From the NCBI RefSeq assembly GCF_900115285.1, contig NZ_FOYW01000001.1, positions 2,701,272 through 2,765,271 of the forward strand: a DNA stretch of 64,000 bases, written 5' to 3'. The DNA is from Marinobacter daqiaonensis. Its GTDB lineage: Bacteria; Pseudomonadota; Gammaproteobacteria; Pseudomonadales; Oleiphilaceae. The notes under the pieces are model-generated. The model ran no database searches. It was not told the DNA's origin and worked only from the letters and a program-made list of their open reading frames with translations. The position numbers and the translations under genes were made by a program. Positions 54,950-63,775 of the stretch are shown here, in pieces; the first letter of the stretch is position 1; the number at the start of each line of letters is the position of its first letter.

Positions 54950-56242
54950 TCAGTTACCAGCCGGGAATTCGTCGTAGAAGCTGCCATCGGTTTCCGCCAG
55001 CTTGCGGATGGTGGCGGTGGGTTCGTATTGGGCACCCAGGTGCCGATACAGTTCGCATTGCGCAAGCACCGCTTTCGCTCCCAGGCTGTCGGCGTAGCGG
55101 ATGGCGCCGCCCTTGTCCCGGGGAAAACCCACGCCCATCAGCAGGGCTGTGTCCAGTTCCTCGGCGGAGCCGACCACCCTGTCCTCAAGACAGTGAACGG
55201 ATTCGGTAATCATTGCCAGCATCATGCGTTGCTGGATCTCTTCCACGCTGAGCTCTTTCCGGCCATTGGGCTGGATGGTCCTGATCAGTTCGTGGGCCTC
55301 CGGGCTGGAGTGCTTTTGCGGCCTGCCGCTGTCATCCGGCGTGTAGTCATAGAAGCCCTTGCCGTTTTTCTGGCCCAGGCGGTCCCGGGATTTCATCAGC
55401 CGGAAGGCGTCGTTCTCGATGTGGGGCATGCGGTCCGGGTAGCCGGCGGAAATGACATCCGAGACGTGGCTGCCGGTGTCAATGCCGATAACGTCCTCAA
55501 GATAAGCGGGTCCCATGGGCCAGCCGAAGGCCTCCATGGATTTATCGATGTGTTCGAAGTCAACACCCTCCGCCACCAGTTCCAGAAATGCCCGGGTGTA
55601 GGCGGTGAGGATCCGGTTGACCAGGAAGCCAGGGCAGTCCTGGACCACTATCGGCGTTTTGCCCATTTTCAGGGCCCAGGTCACCGCCGTGGACACGGCC
55701 TCATCACGGGTTTTCGTGCCCTGGATGATTTCCACCAGCGGCATCACCGGCACCGGGTTGAAAAAATGCATGCCCACGAAGCGCTCCGGATGCTTCATGT
55801 GCTGGCCTATGTCATCGATGCGCAGGCTGGAGGTGTTGGTGGCAATGATGGCCTCGTCCCGGACGACATTTTCAAGTTCGTCCAGTACACGATGCTTGAG
55901 GTCCAGGTTCTCCACCACGGCCTCGATTACCGCATCCACCTGGTCAAAGCCCAGGTATTCCAGGGTGGGGTCGATGGAGGCCATGACTTCTTCGGCCTGC
56001 TCCGGGGTGATTTTCTCCTTCTGCACCAGCCGGCCCACCTGGCGCCGGGCTTCGTTCATTCCCAGCTCAAGCTGGGCTTCGGCGATGTCTTTCATAAGCA
56101 CCGGTACCCCGTGAGCGGCGCTGGTAATGGTGATGCCGCCGCCCATGATACCGGCTCCGAGCACCGCCGCCTTGCGGACGGGGCGGGCCTTGTCAGCGTG
56201 CTCCTTGAATACCTGCTGCAGTTCGGATGAAAGGGAAGACAC
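54950..56242 (-). CDS. 3-hydroxyacyl-CoA dehydrogenase (FadB-like, crotonase domain absent)
   Basis: 430 residues beginning near the linker of FadB: RPVRKAAVLGAGIMGGGI (NAD-binding GxGxMG at about 29-35), GMHFFNPVPVMPLVEI with the catalytic His, and CPGFLVNRIL. Both C-terminal dimerisation domains are present. FadB/FadJ are about 715-730 residues; the N-terminal hydratase/isomerase half is missing here, and no remnant is seen upstream. It uses NAD+ to oxidise S-3-hydroxyacyl-CoA. Confidence 0.92.
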   Translation of the reverse strand: MSSLSSELQQVFKEHADKARPVRKAAVLGAGIMGGGITITSAAHGVPVLMKDIAEAQLELGMNEARRQVGRLVQKEKITPEQAEEVMASIDPTLEYLGFDQVDAVIEAVVENLDLKHRVLDELENVVRDEAIIATNTSSLRIDDIGQHMKHPERFVGMHFFNPVPVMPLVEIIQGTKTRDEAVSTAVTWALKMGKTPIVVQDCPGFLVNRILTAYTRAFLELVAEGVDFEHIDKSMEAFGWPMGPAYLEDVIGIDTGSHVSDVISAGYPDRMPHIENDAFRLMKSRDRLGQKNGKGFYDYTPDDSGRPQKHSSPEAHELIRTIQPNGRKELSVEEIQQRMMLAMITESVHCLEDRVVGSAEELDTALLMGVGFPRDKGGAIRYADSLGAKAVLAQCELYRHLGAQYEPTATIRKLAETDGSFYDEFPAGN

Positions 56243-56294
56243 GTGTGGTTACCTCTTGCTGTCGGTTCAATATGTGACGTTGACGGGGTGAGCC

Positions 56295-56981
56295 TCAGAT
56301 GCCCCGAAAACGGACGAACTCGTCCAGCGGAGCCCGCCGGGCACGAAGCTGATTGACCGGTTCCTCCGGGTCCATGTAGCCGATGGCCATGCCAGTGAAC
56401 AGCATCAGCTCATCCGGTGGATCGAGAAAGTCCTTCAGGGTCCGGTGATAGAGGCTCCAGCATTCCTGGGCGCAGGAGTCCAGGCCTTCCTCCCGTAGCA
56501 GCAGCATCACCGTCTGCAGGAACATGCCCAGGTCCGACCACTGGGGTGGCCCCATCTGGCGATCCACGTAGCAGAACAGGGCCAGTGGCGCGCCGAAGAA
56601 CTGATAGTTGCGGGCGAACCAGCCCAGGCGGGCAGCCTTGTCTTCCCGGGGGATGTTCAGCAGGCCATACATGTCCTCGCCCACCTGGAAGCGATAGTCC
56701 CGGTACGGAGCCTTGAGGCCCTTGGGGTACACATCGTATTCCGGCTCTTCGCCGGTGGGGGCCTCGGTGACCCGCCTGGCCATGATTGCCTTGAACGACT
56801 CGAGTTCGGCACCGCCGACCACATAAATTTTCCAGGGCTGCACATTGCCGCCGGACGGGGCCCGTGAGGCCTTTTCCAGTACCCGCCGGATGACGTCGCC
56901 GTCCACCGGCTGATCGCTGTAGCCCCGCACGGACATGCGGGTGTTCACGGCTTCAGTTACCGTGGCCGCTTTAGTTCTCAT
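56295..56981 (-). CDS. Nitroreductase family protein
   Basis: 228 residues. RMSVRGYSDQPVD and RAPSGGNVQPWKIYVV bind FMN; GLDSCAQECW and a C-terminal PLDEFVRFRG motif fit the nitroreductase family. It is an oxygen-insensitive NAD(P)H-FMN reductase, actual substrate unknown. It stands upstream of the hydroxyacyl-CoA dehydrogenase in the same direction and diverges from the thioesterase across TCGTC box g. Confidence 0.9.
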   Translation of the reverse strand: MRTKAATVTEAVNTRMSVRGYSDQPVDGDVIRRVLEKASRAPSGGNVQPWKIYVVGGAELESFKAIMARRVTEAPTGEEPEYDVYPKGLKAPYRDYRFQVGEDMYGLLNIPREDKAARLGWFARNYQFFGAPLALFCYVDRQMGPPQWSDLGMFLQTVMLLLREEGLDSCAQECWSLYHRTLKDFLDPPDELMLFTGMAIGYMDPEEPVNQLRARRAPLDEFVRFRGI

Positions 56982-57050
56982 TCGGGCATCCCCTTTCTGT
57001 TATGACTTTCTGTGATCCCTTATGTTGGGGTTCCGGGTATGTCGTTGGCA

Positions 57051-57068
57051 ATCGTCGCTTACGACGAA
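57051..57068 (+). promoter_or_regulatory. TCGTC-N6-GACGA box, site g
   Basis: Dyad ATCGTC-GCTTAC-GACGAA. Rightward, GAATAT (57090-57095) starts exactly 27 bp after the second half-site begins; it matches a -10 less closely to the TAANCT pattern. It serves the thioesterase at 57138. Confidence 0.55.
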
Positions 57069-57137
57069 GTAGGTTGCGAAATCAGGCGTGAATATGGATG
57101 CTAGAGCGTTCAACATTGAGAGAAAAGACGACCTGCC

Positions 57138-57992
57138 ATGAGTCACAGACAGAAAAACGGTGCTGTTTTCAGCGGCACCCTGACACCCCGATATACCGAC
57201 CAGGATACCTGGCGTCACGTGAACAACTCCCGGGCCTACCAGCTTCATATCGAGGCTCGGATACAGGCACTGGTGAAGCGTTTTGGTCCCGATGCCTGGT
57301 ACTCGGATGCAGAGCGCCTGCGTCCGCTGCGTACCATTACCCAGTTCCGGGAGATGAGCTTTTTCGGCAGTGACATCGAGTTCACGGTCGAGGTGCTGGG
57401 CTGCGACAGAACGTCGGTTCATCTGCGGACGGAGCTGCATCAGAACGATAGCCTTGTCGGCATCCAGGACTGCCTGCTGGTGGCCTTCCTGAACCATGAA
57501 CAGGTGGATCTTCCCGAAGAGGTCTACCGCAGTTTCCATGCGGATGCGGAGGTCGCGCCCCATCCGCTGCCGGAGGCACGTTACGACCAGTATGCCGGGG
57601 ATTTTTCCCGGTTTCCGGTCAGTCGTGAGCTGACACCTCGTTATGCCGATCTCGACGCCGACAGCCAACGCAGCGAGGCCGCGATCGCCCGTTACATGGA
57701 GCAGGCCCGTTTCGGCACACTCCGCAGTATCGACATGGGCGGCTACGGCCTGCTGATTGCGGCCCTGGACATCAGTTTCGGTCACTACCGGCCCAGCTCC
57801 AAACCGGTCGAACTGGTAACCGGCGTCAGTCACATCGGCAATACCTCGTTTCATCTCACTGGTGGTGCCCGCAGCATCCATGGCGTGCATGCCATGGCGA
57901 ACAGCGTCATGGTGGTCGTTGATCTTGAGACCAATCGGCCTGCGCCCCTTACCGATGAGATCCGCGAACAGCTGGAAAGCCTTCGTCTGTAG
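57138..57992 (+). CDS. Double-hotdog acyl-CoA thioesterase-like protein
   Basis: 284 residues with two 4HBT-type halves. Half 1 has LTPRYTDQDTWRHVNNSRAYQ (about 15-35), with the Asp and HVNN expected of an active site. Half 2 has LTPRYADLDADSQRSEAAIARY (about 157-178), in which HVNN is lost. It thus resembles acyl-ACP thioesterase-type tandem hotdogs with one live site. It probably hydrolyses an acyl-CoA. A clear rho-independent terminator follows. Confidence 0.82.
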   Translation: MSHRQKNGAVFSGTLTPRYTDQDTWRHVNNSRAYQLHIEARIQALVKRFGPDAWYSDAERLRPLRTITQFREMSFFGSDIEFTVEVLGCDRTSVHLRTELHQNDSLVGIQDCLLVAFLNHEQVDLPEEVYRSFHADAEVAPHPLPEARYDQYAGDFSRFPVSRELTPRYADLDADSQRSEAAIARYMEQARFGTLRSIDMGGYGLLIAALDISFGHYRPSSKPVELVTGVSHIGNTSFHLTGGARSIHGVHAMANSVMVVVDLETNRPAPLTDEIREQLESLRL

Positions 57993-58045
57993 CTGGAGAT
58001 CGTCGTCCAGTCCGGGCGCCGAAGTCTTGGTCCGCCTCTCTCCAG

Positions 58046-58074
58046 GCCCGGTGTATGCCGGGCTTTTGTTTTTT
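58046..58074 (+). terminator. Rho-independent terminator
   Basis: GCCCGG-TGTATG-CCGGGC stem-loop followed by TTTTGTTTTTT, downstream of the thioesterase gene. Confidence 0.85.
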
Positions 58075-58083
58075 CGGGCCCGG

Positions 58084-58101
58084 TTCGTCGTTTCCGACGA
58101 T
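58084..58101 (+). promoter_or_regulatory. TCGTC-N6-GACGA box, site h
   Basis: Dyad TTCGTC-GTTTCC-GACGAT. TAAACT (58123-58128, in GCGCCTAAACTGG) starts exactly 27 bp after the second half-site begins, putting the dyad centre near -42.5. The leader has AACAACAA and AACAAGAA (58172-58182) before the racemase ATG. Confidence 0.72.
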
Positions 58102-58194
58102 GGGCCAGTGAGGCTGGGCGCCTAAACTGGAACCAAAGCGGGTGCTGGCTCAGATCGCTCCGTCGTATTGCAACAACAAGAAACCGGGGGAAAC

Positions 58195-59310
58195 ATGGCA
58201 GGTCCACTCAGCGGCGTGCGAATCATCGAAATGGTCGGGCTGGGCCCGGCTCCGTTCTGCGGCATGATGCTGGCGGATATGGGGGCGGAGGTTATCCGTA
58301 TTGATCGCCCTGGTGCAGGTGAGGGTGGCGCCTGGAAGTTCGACATCCTCTCCCGCAGCCGCCAGACCATCTGTCTCGACCTGAAAAAACCGGAGAGCGT
58401 CGAAGCCGTTCTGGCCATGACGGCGAAGGCCGATGCAATCATCGAGGGCTTCCGTCCGGGCGTGATGGAAAAGATGGGCCTGGGCCCTGACGAGTGCATG
58501 GCCCGGAACCCGGCGCTGGTCTATGGCCGCATGACCGGTTGGGGCCAGTTCGGCCCCCTGTCCAGTGCCGCCGGCCATGACCTGAACTACATCGCCATCA
58601 GCGGGGCGCTCCATGCTATTGGCCGTGCCGGCGAGCCGCCGGTGGTGCCCCTGAATCTGGTGGGGGATTTTGGTGGCGGTGGCATGCTGCTGTCGGTAGG
58701 TGTGCTGGCGGCAATGCTGGAAGCCAGAAGTTCCGGTAAGGGACAGGTGGTGGATGCTGCGATGACCGATGGGGCGGCTCTGCTTTCGTCGATGATGTAT
58801 GGCTTCAAGGCGGCCGGCCAATGGAGCAATAATCGCGGCGAGAATATGCTCGATGGCGGTGCCCATTTTTACGATGTCTATACCTGTGCGGATGGCAAGT
58901 ACGTTGCTGTCGGTCCCATCGAGCCCAAGTTCTACGCTGAAATGCTGGAGCGCTGTGGCCTGGAACAGGACGCTTTCGAGCCCCAGATGGACCCGAAACG
59001 CTGGCCGCTGCTGAAGTTGAAGCTTGCGGACGTGTTCCGGACCCGCTCCCGGGATGAGTGGTGTGAAATCCTGGAAGGGACCGACGCCTGCTTTGCGCCA
59101 GTACTGGACTGGGATGAAGCGCCCCTGCATCCCCATAACCGCGCCCGCGATACCTTTGTGGAGACGGATGGCGTGATTCATCCCGCGCCGGCGCCGCGCT
59201 TCAGCCGGACACCATCGGATCCCCCCCGGGCGCCCTCCAGGCCAACCAGCGAGGTGACCGACGTTCTTTCCCGATGGGGTGTTCCGGACACCGTCATCAA
59301 CGGCCTTTAA
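58195..59310 (+). CDS. Alpha-methylacyl-CoA racemase (family III CoA-transferase fold)
   Basis: 371 residues. [21 protein letters not shown] opens the fold. The racemase catalytic residues are all present: His128 in AGHDLNY, Asp158 in LVGDFGGGG and Glu243 in IEPKFYAE, each two residues later than H126/D156/E241 of the mycobacterial enzyme. It interconverts 2R and 2S methylacyl-CoA, letting S-specific dehydrogenases degrade isoprenoid chains. ATG 58195 is chosen over 58168. Followed 28 bp later by an acyl-CoA dehydrogenase. Confidence 0.93.
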   Translation: MAGPLSGVRIIEMVGLGPAPFCGMMLADMGAEVIRIDRPGAGEGGAWKFDILSRSRQTICLDLKKPESVEAVLAMTAKADAIIEGFRPGVMEKMGLGPDECMARNPALVYGRMTGWGQFGPLSSAAGHDLNYIAISGALHAIGRAGEPPVVPLNLVGDFGGGGMLLSVGVLAAMLEARSSGKGQVVDAAMTDGAALLSSMMYGFKAAGQWSNNRGENMLDGGAHFYDVYTCADGKYVAVGPIEPKFYAEMLERCGLEQDAFEPQMDPKRWPLLKLKLADVFRTRSRDEWCEILEGTDACFAPVLDWDEAPLHPHNRARDTFVETDGVIHPAPAPRFSRTPSDPPRAPSRPTSEVTDVLSRWGVPDTVINGL

Positions 59311-59338
59311 ACGAATTTCTTGAACAGAGGAAACCACT

Positions 59339-60487
59339 ATGTCACTTGACCTTACCCCCCGCTGGCAGGACGAGGAAATCTCGATGTTCCGGGACAGCGT
59401 TGGCCGCTTTATCGAGGCGGAAATGGCGCCAGCCGATGAAGAGGCCCGTAAGCGTGGCCATGTTGGCTATGAACTCTGGCGCAAGGCCGGCGAGATGGGC
59501 ATCCTCTGTACCGATATACCGGAAGAATACGGCGGTGCCGGAGGTGATTTCCGTCATGAGGCCGTGGTGGCGGAGGAAATGGGGAAACGTGGTCTGACCG
59601 GCCTGAATCATTCGGTGCACAGTATTGTGGCTCACTATTTTCTGAACCACGGCACCGATGAGCAAAAGGAAAAGTACCTGCCCCGCATGGCCCGTGGGGA
59701 ACTTGTGGGCGCGATCGCCATGACCGAACCAGGTACAGGGTCGGATCTGCAAGGGGTGCGGGCCCACGCCAAAAAGGATGGCGATCACTACGTCATCAAC
59801 GGTTCCAAGACCTTTATCTCCAATGGCTACCTCGCGGGTGTGGTATTGGTGGTGGTTAAGACGGACACCTCCCAGCGTGCCAAGGGCATGTCCATCATGA
59901 TCGTGGAGACCGAGAACCAGCCCGGCTACAAGGTGGGCAGGGTGCTCGACAAGATTGGCCTGAAAGCCCAGGACACATCGGAGCTGTTCTTCGAGGATGT
60001 TCGTGTCCACGAGAGCCAGTTGCTCGGTGGGGTGGAGGGCAAGGGTTTCTACCAGCTGATGGGGGACCTGCCCTATGAGCGCCTGTTCATCGGTGTTGGT
60101 GCCCTGGCTGCCATGGAAGGGGCCTACAATGCCACCCTGGACTACGTGCGTGAGCGGACCGCCTTTGGCCAGCCCATTGCCGAGTTCCAGAACACCAAGT
60201 TCAAACTAGCGGAAGTGGCCACCACCATCAAGGTCGGTCGGGCCTTTATAGACGAGTGCGTGGAAGACATGCTCGCCGGTCGCCTTGATACCACCAAGGC
60301 CTCCATGGCCAAGATGTGGGGAAGCGACAACCAGTGCCGCGTGGTGGACGAATGCCTGCAGCTGTTCGGCGGTTACGGCTACATGAACGAGTACATGATC
60401 GGACGGATGTATACCGACGCCCGCATTCAGCGCATTTATGGTGGCACCAACGAGATCATGAAAGAGGTGATCTCCCGGTCGCTGTAG
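59339..60487 (+). CDS. Acyl-CoA dehydrogenase (long-chain/branched type)
   Basis: 382 residues. AMTEPGTGSDLQG, IYGGTNEIMKE (no MCAD-type Glu) and LPYERLFIGVGA (Glu in helix G) match long-chain acyl-CoA dehydrogenase, which also handles 2-methyl-branched acids. Its ATG follows GAGGAAACC. It shares a transcript with the racemase and would oxidise the 2S-methylacyl-CoA supplied by it. It ends at the second CCACGGA element. Confidence 0.92.
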   Translation: MSLDLTPRWQDEEISMFRDSVGRFIEAEMAPADEEARKRGHVGYELWRKAGEMGILCTDIPEEYGGAGGDFRHEAVVAEEMGKRGLTGLNHSVHSIVAHYFLNHGTDEQKEKYLPRMARGELVGAIAMTEPGTGSDLQGVRAHAKKDGDHYVINGSKTFISNGYLAGVVLVVVKTDTSQRAKGMSIMIVETENQPGYKVGRVLDKIGLKAQDTSELFFEDVRVHESQLLGGVEGKGFYQLMGDLPYERLFIGVGALAAMEGAYNATLDYVRERTAFGQPIAEFQNTKFKLAEVATTIKVGRAFIDECVEDMLAGRLDTTKASMAKMWGSDNQCRVVDECLQLFGGYGYMNEYMIGRMYTDARIQRIYGGTNEIMKEVISRSL

Positions 60488-60509
60488 CGCCGGTATCTGT
60501 AAAGACGTT

Positions 60510-60738
60510 GGCCACGGAAACCACGGAAGGACACGGAAAGAAAAGACCGAAAAAGAAGAAACCAAATCAGCCACGGACAGCACGGACATGCACGGACGAA
60601 AAAATTAAAAAACTCAAAAAGATCTTTGTTTTGTTTTTGTCCGTGTCGTCCGTGGCTATCTTTATCTTTTTTCCGTGTTCTTCCGTGGTTTCCGTGGCTA
60701 AACAGTCTTTCCTTCCGCGTAATTCCGCGGATTCAGCG
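60510..60738. repeat. Nested CCACGGA inverted-repeat element, copy 2
   Basis: Outer arms GGCCACGGAAACCACGGAAG... (60510-60539) and its near-complement (60669-60698), inner arms of CCACGGACAGCACGGAC type (60570-60597) and GTCCGTGTCGTCCGTGG (60639-60655), with A/T-rich linkers. A degenerate third right arm (TTCCGCG, GCGGATTCAGCGGC) extends to about 60742. It lies between the convergent dehydrogenase and regulator genes, like copy 1. Confidence 0.8.
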
Positions 60739-60739
60739 G

Positions 60740-63451
60740 CTAAAAAATTCCAAGACGCCGTGCAATGGCCACCGCCTGGGTCCGGCTGCTGGCATTCAGC
60801 TTGGAATTGATGTTCCGCAGGTGGGTGCGCACCGTGCTGTCGGACACGAACAGCTTCTCCGCCATGGCGCTGTTGGAGTACCCCTCGGACAACAGCTGCA
60901 GTACCCGTATCTCTTTTCGGGTGAGCGGGTCGAGCAGGATGTTTTCCGGTTCCGTGGCGCCGGCCTGCTCCTGGAGGTCCGGGCCGAAAGCCTCCAGCAA
61001 GCCCTGGATATAGCCGGCCAGGATCGGGTCCGTCCGGTCACTGCTGTCCTGAAGGTTCTGGCTGAACAGCAGTACCAGGTTGCCTGCGGCCGGGCCTTCA
61101 TCAACGATCAGCCTCAGGTAACCCTCAGAGCAGGCGACCCTGAGAACCTCACTCATGGTCTCCAGGGTCTCCCGTATACGGGTGCTGCGATGCAGGGCCA
61201 TGGCCTTGAGCAGGTTCAGTTTAAGGTAACGGCGATACCGGTGCTCATCGTTGGCCTCCCGGAGTTGCCGGTCCAGCAGCTGGAGCGCCTTGTCCGGCTC
61301 GCCCGCGAGAATCTGCCAGCGGGCTTCGGCCAGTTCAAGGTATTCCAGATCATTGGCCGGCATTCTCAGGGTCTGGACCCGCTGCCACAGCTCCCGGTCA
61401 CCGGCCCGGTCCAGTTCCTGCCGCGATGAGTCCGTCCGGCCCTGAAGCAATAACAGCCGTGAGCGCTCCAGCCGTGTGGTGGCCACCACACGGCTCAGGT
61501 TGCGCACGTAACCCAGGTGCTCCAGTTCCGTCAGCACCCGGAAGGCCTGGTCGATCTCGCCCTTGGTGAAGGCAATCCGGGCCAGCATGATGTCGCTGAG
61601 CAGCATGTGGTCGGGCAGGCCGACGTCACGGGCCAGAGGTCCGTAGACGTGAAGCAGGCGGGCGGCCAGTTCAAGCTGGTTCTGTTCATAGATGGCTCCA
61701 GCATGCAGAACGCCTGCCCATGCATTGCCATTGGCCTGGCTGAACGAAGAAGCCTGGCGCGTGGCGCCCACTGCGAGGCGGAAGCGGGCAGCCGCCTGGC
61801 GCTGGCGGCCCTCCTGCATGTCGATGATGCCTTCCACCGATTCCGAATACATCACGTTGAAGGAGCTGGCATGGGTGCCCTGAGCGTCGCGAGCGCCGTC
61901 CAGCAGCTGGCGGGCCTTGGTGTAAAGCCCCATCACCGAGTAGCTGCTGGCCATGGAATTGACCAGAGCCATATCGGCAAATGGCTGGCAGGTGGGCAGT
62001 TCCGGCAGGCCGCGCTCGCCCATTTCAATGGCTTCTTCCTGGCGGTCCATCATCGACAGGGTCAGCGGCCGGATGGCCATTACATGGGGCCGGATGGTGG
62101 GATCGTCTGAATGCTCAAGACCGGTTTCCTCCAGCATTTCCAGGGCTTCCGTGGGCCCCCGGGTAAAGCAGAGGGCCCAGACCCAGATCATCTGCAGGTG
62201 CTCGTCCCGTTGTAACTGCTCCGCTGGCAGTGTGCTGAACCAGCGGGACAGCAACCGCATGCGCCCCTGGGAAAGCAGATTGGCGGCATGGGCCTGCAGC
62301 AGGGACATTGCCCGCCCGAAGTCACCTCCCTCCAGGGCATGGTCGATTGCCGGTACCGGCCGTGCCTGTTGTTCGTACCACCGGGAGGCAGCATGGTGCA
62401 GCCGGGGAATTTCCTCCGGGTATTGCGTTTGCAGCTGCGATTTCAGGAACTCCGAGAACAGGCTGTGGTAACGATAGCTCCTGCCATCGTTTTCCAGTGG
62501 TGTCAGGAACGTGTGGGTACTCGCCAGGTGCCTCAGCATCCGGTCCGCGTCGGCATCGGGCATCAGCGCCTGGCATAACGAAGGATTAAGGTGTCGCAAA
62601 ATGCTGGTGCGCAACAGGAACTGTCTGGCCGATTCCGTCTGCAGCTCCAGAACGTCATAGGCCAGGTAGTCCGCGATGGTCTGGTCTGCACCGGAGAAGC
62701 GTTCAATAAAGGTTTCCGGTGAATGGTGACCTTCCAGGGCAAGGGATGCCAGCCAAAGGGCGGTGACCCAGCCCTCGGTGCGATCGTGGATCTTGAGCAG
62801 GTCTTCCTGGGTCAGGGCCAGCTGGCGGCGTGAGATCAGGAAATCAGTGGTCTCCTCAACGGAAAAGCGCAGCTGGTGAGCGTCGATTTCCAGCAACTGA
62901 CCCCGGGCGCGCAGCCGGCCGAGACCCAGCTCCGGAAGGTTGCGGGAGCCAATAACGAATTGCCCTCTGCGGGGCAGGTGTTCCACAATTTGCCGGATCA
63001 GCCCCAGTACCGCCGAATCCTGGATGCGCTCGAAGTCGTCCAGGTACAGCGCGAAAGCCGACTGGTGCTCCGACAGCCGGGCGACAATCTCCAGCGCGGC
63101 GTCACCGGAGGACATGACTGCACATTCCGAAAGTGATGGTATATCCCGGCCGTCCTCGGTGAGACGGGATACCGCGGCATTGAGATACCACAGAAACCGG
63201 GAGACATCGTTATCCGCCTCATCCAGGGTCAGCCAGGCCGTTACCTGGCCGGCTTCTTCCATCCGGCTCATGCACTGGGTCATCACGGTGGTTTTGCCGA
63301 AACCCGCGGGCGCGCGAACCAGAACCAGCCTCGCGGCCGAAGCGCCAACCACCTTGTCGACCACGGACGCGCGTGGCACCTGCACGGCCCGGGCCGTGGG
63401 TGGATTCAGCTTGCTGGTCATAAGGACGCGACTGGAGGCGACGAAAGACAT
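60740..63451 (-). CDS. MalT-like LuxR-family (LAL) transcriptional activator
   Basis: 903 residues. The N-terminal STAND/AAA-type ATPase has Walker A RAPAGFGKTTV (about 46-56) and WLTLDEADND. A long TPR-like helical middle follows (about 350-800). The C-terminal LuxR helix-turn-helix is LTRKEIRVLQLLSEGYSN... VSDSTVRTHLRNINSKL. Size and layout match MalT and AlkS. Such proteins are inducer- and ATP-dependent activators. The start ATG at 63451 is uncertain; 63421 is possible. TCGTC box i in its upstream region could autoregulate it through a GACACT -10 at 63611. Confidence 0.9.
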   Translation of the reverse strand: MSFVASSRVLMTSKLNPPTARAVQVPRASVVDKVVGASAARLVLVRAPAGFGKTTVMTQCMSRMEEAGQVTAWLTLDEADNDVSRFLWYLNAAVSRLTEDGRDIPSLSECAVMSSGDAALEIVARLSEHQSAFALYLDDFERIQDSAVLGLIRQIVEHLPRRGQFVIGSRNLPELGLGRLRARGQLLEIDAHQLRFSVEETTDFLISRRQLALTQEDLLKIHDRTEGWVTALWLASLALEGHHSPETFIERFSGADQTIADYLAYDVLELQTESARQFLLRTSILRHLNPSLCQALMPDADADRMLRHLASTHTFLTPLENDGRSYRYHSLFSEFLKSQLQTQYPEEIPRLHHAASRWYEQQARPVPAIDHALEGGDFGRAMSLLQAHAANLLSQGRMRLLSRWFSTLPAEQLQRDEHLQMIWVWALCFTRGPTEALEMLEETGLEHSDDPTIRPHVMAIRPLTLSMMDRQEEAIEMGERGLPELPTCQPFADMALVNSMASSYSVMGLYTKARQLLDGARDAQGTHASSFNVMYSESVEGIIDMQEGRQRQAAARFRLAVGATRQASSFSQANGNAWAGVLHAGAIYEQNQLELAARLLHVYGPLARDVGLPDHMLLSDIMLARIAFTKGEIDQAFRVLTELEHLGYVRNLSRVVATTRLERSRLLLLQGRTDSSRQELDRAGDRELWQRVQTLRMPANDLEYLELAEARWQILAGEPDKALQLLDRQLREANDEHRYRRYLKLNLLKAMALHRSTRIRETLETMSEVLRVACSEGYLRLIVDEGPAAGNLVLLFSQNLQDSSDRTDPILAGYIQGLLEAFGPDLQEQAGATEPENILLDPLTRKEIRVLQLLSEGYSNSAMAEKLFVSDSTVRTHLRNINSKLNASSRTQAVAIARRLGIF

Positions 63452-63775
63452 GCGCAGGATGCTCTTTTTGACCTGTGGGGTGAGCGTCGGTTATTGGAAT
63501 TATGTCAAATCCGCTTGCAATTTGAGCTTTCCAGTCTAAGCGCATTGCCGGATAAGGCGCAAGTACTTAGCCAGCGACATAAATTTCCGGAGATCAACCT
63601 TTTGCAGTGTCGACCAGGGATGGCTCAGGGCAATTCGTCGGATACGACGATGATGTGATCACTGCCAGTGCCTAACCTGAGGACACAGCGTCCCGGTCTG
63701 AAAACAGCGAGGGATACCGCACGAATCTGAGAAACTTTCCGTCAAAAGAAGAATGACACCTGAAAAGGAAACCTT
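63452..63775. promoter_or_regulatory. Divergent regulatory region: LAL regulator / SDR
   Basis: 324 bases without a gene. It contains TCGTC box i, a rightward TAACCT -10 (63673-63678), a leftward GACACT candidate (63611-63606), and AAGAAGAA (63746-63753) ahead of the SDR ATG. Nothing else is recognised. Confidence 0.6.
63634..63651. promoter_or_regulatory. TCGTC-N6-GACGA box, site i
   Basis: Dyad TTCGTC-GGATAC-GACGAT. TAACCT in GTGCCTAACCTGAGG begins exactly 27 bp after the second half-site, the same geometry and flanking CCTAA as sites d and h. On the other strand GACACT lies 28 bp away, toward the regulator gene. Confidence 0.7.
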
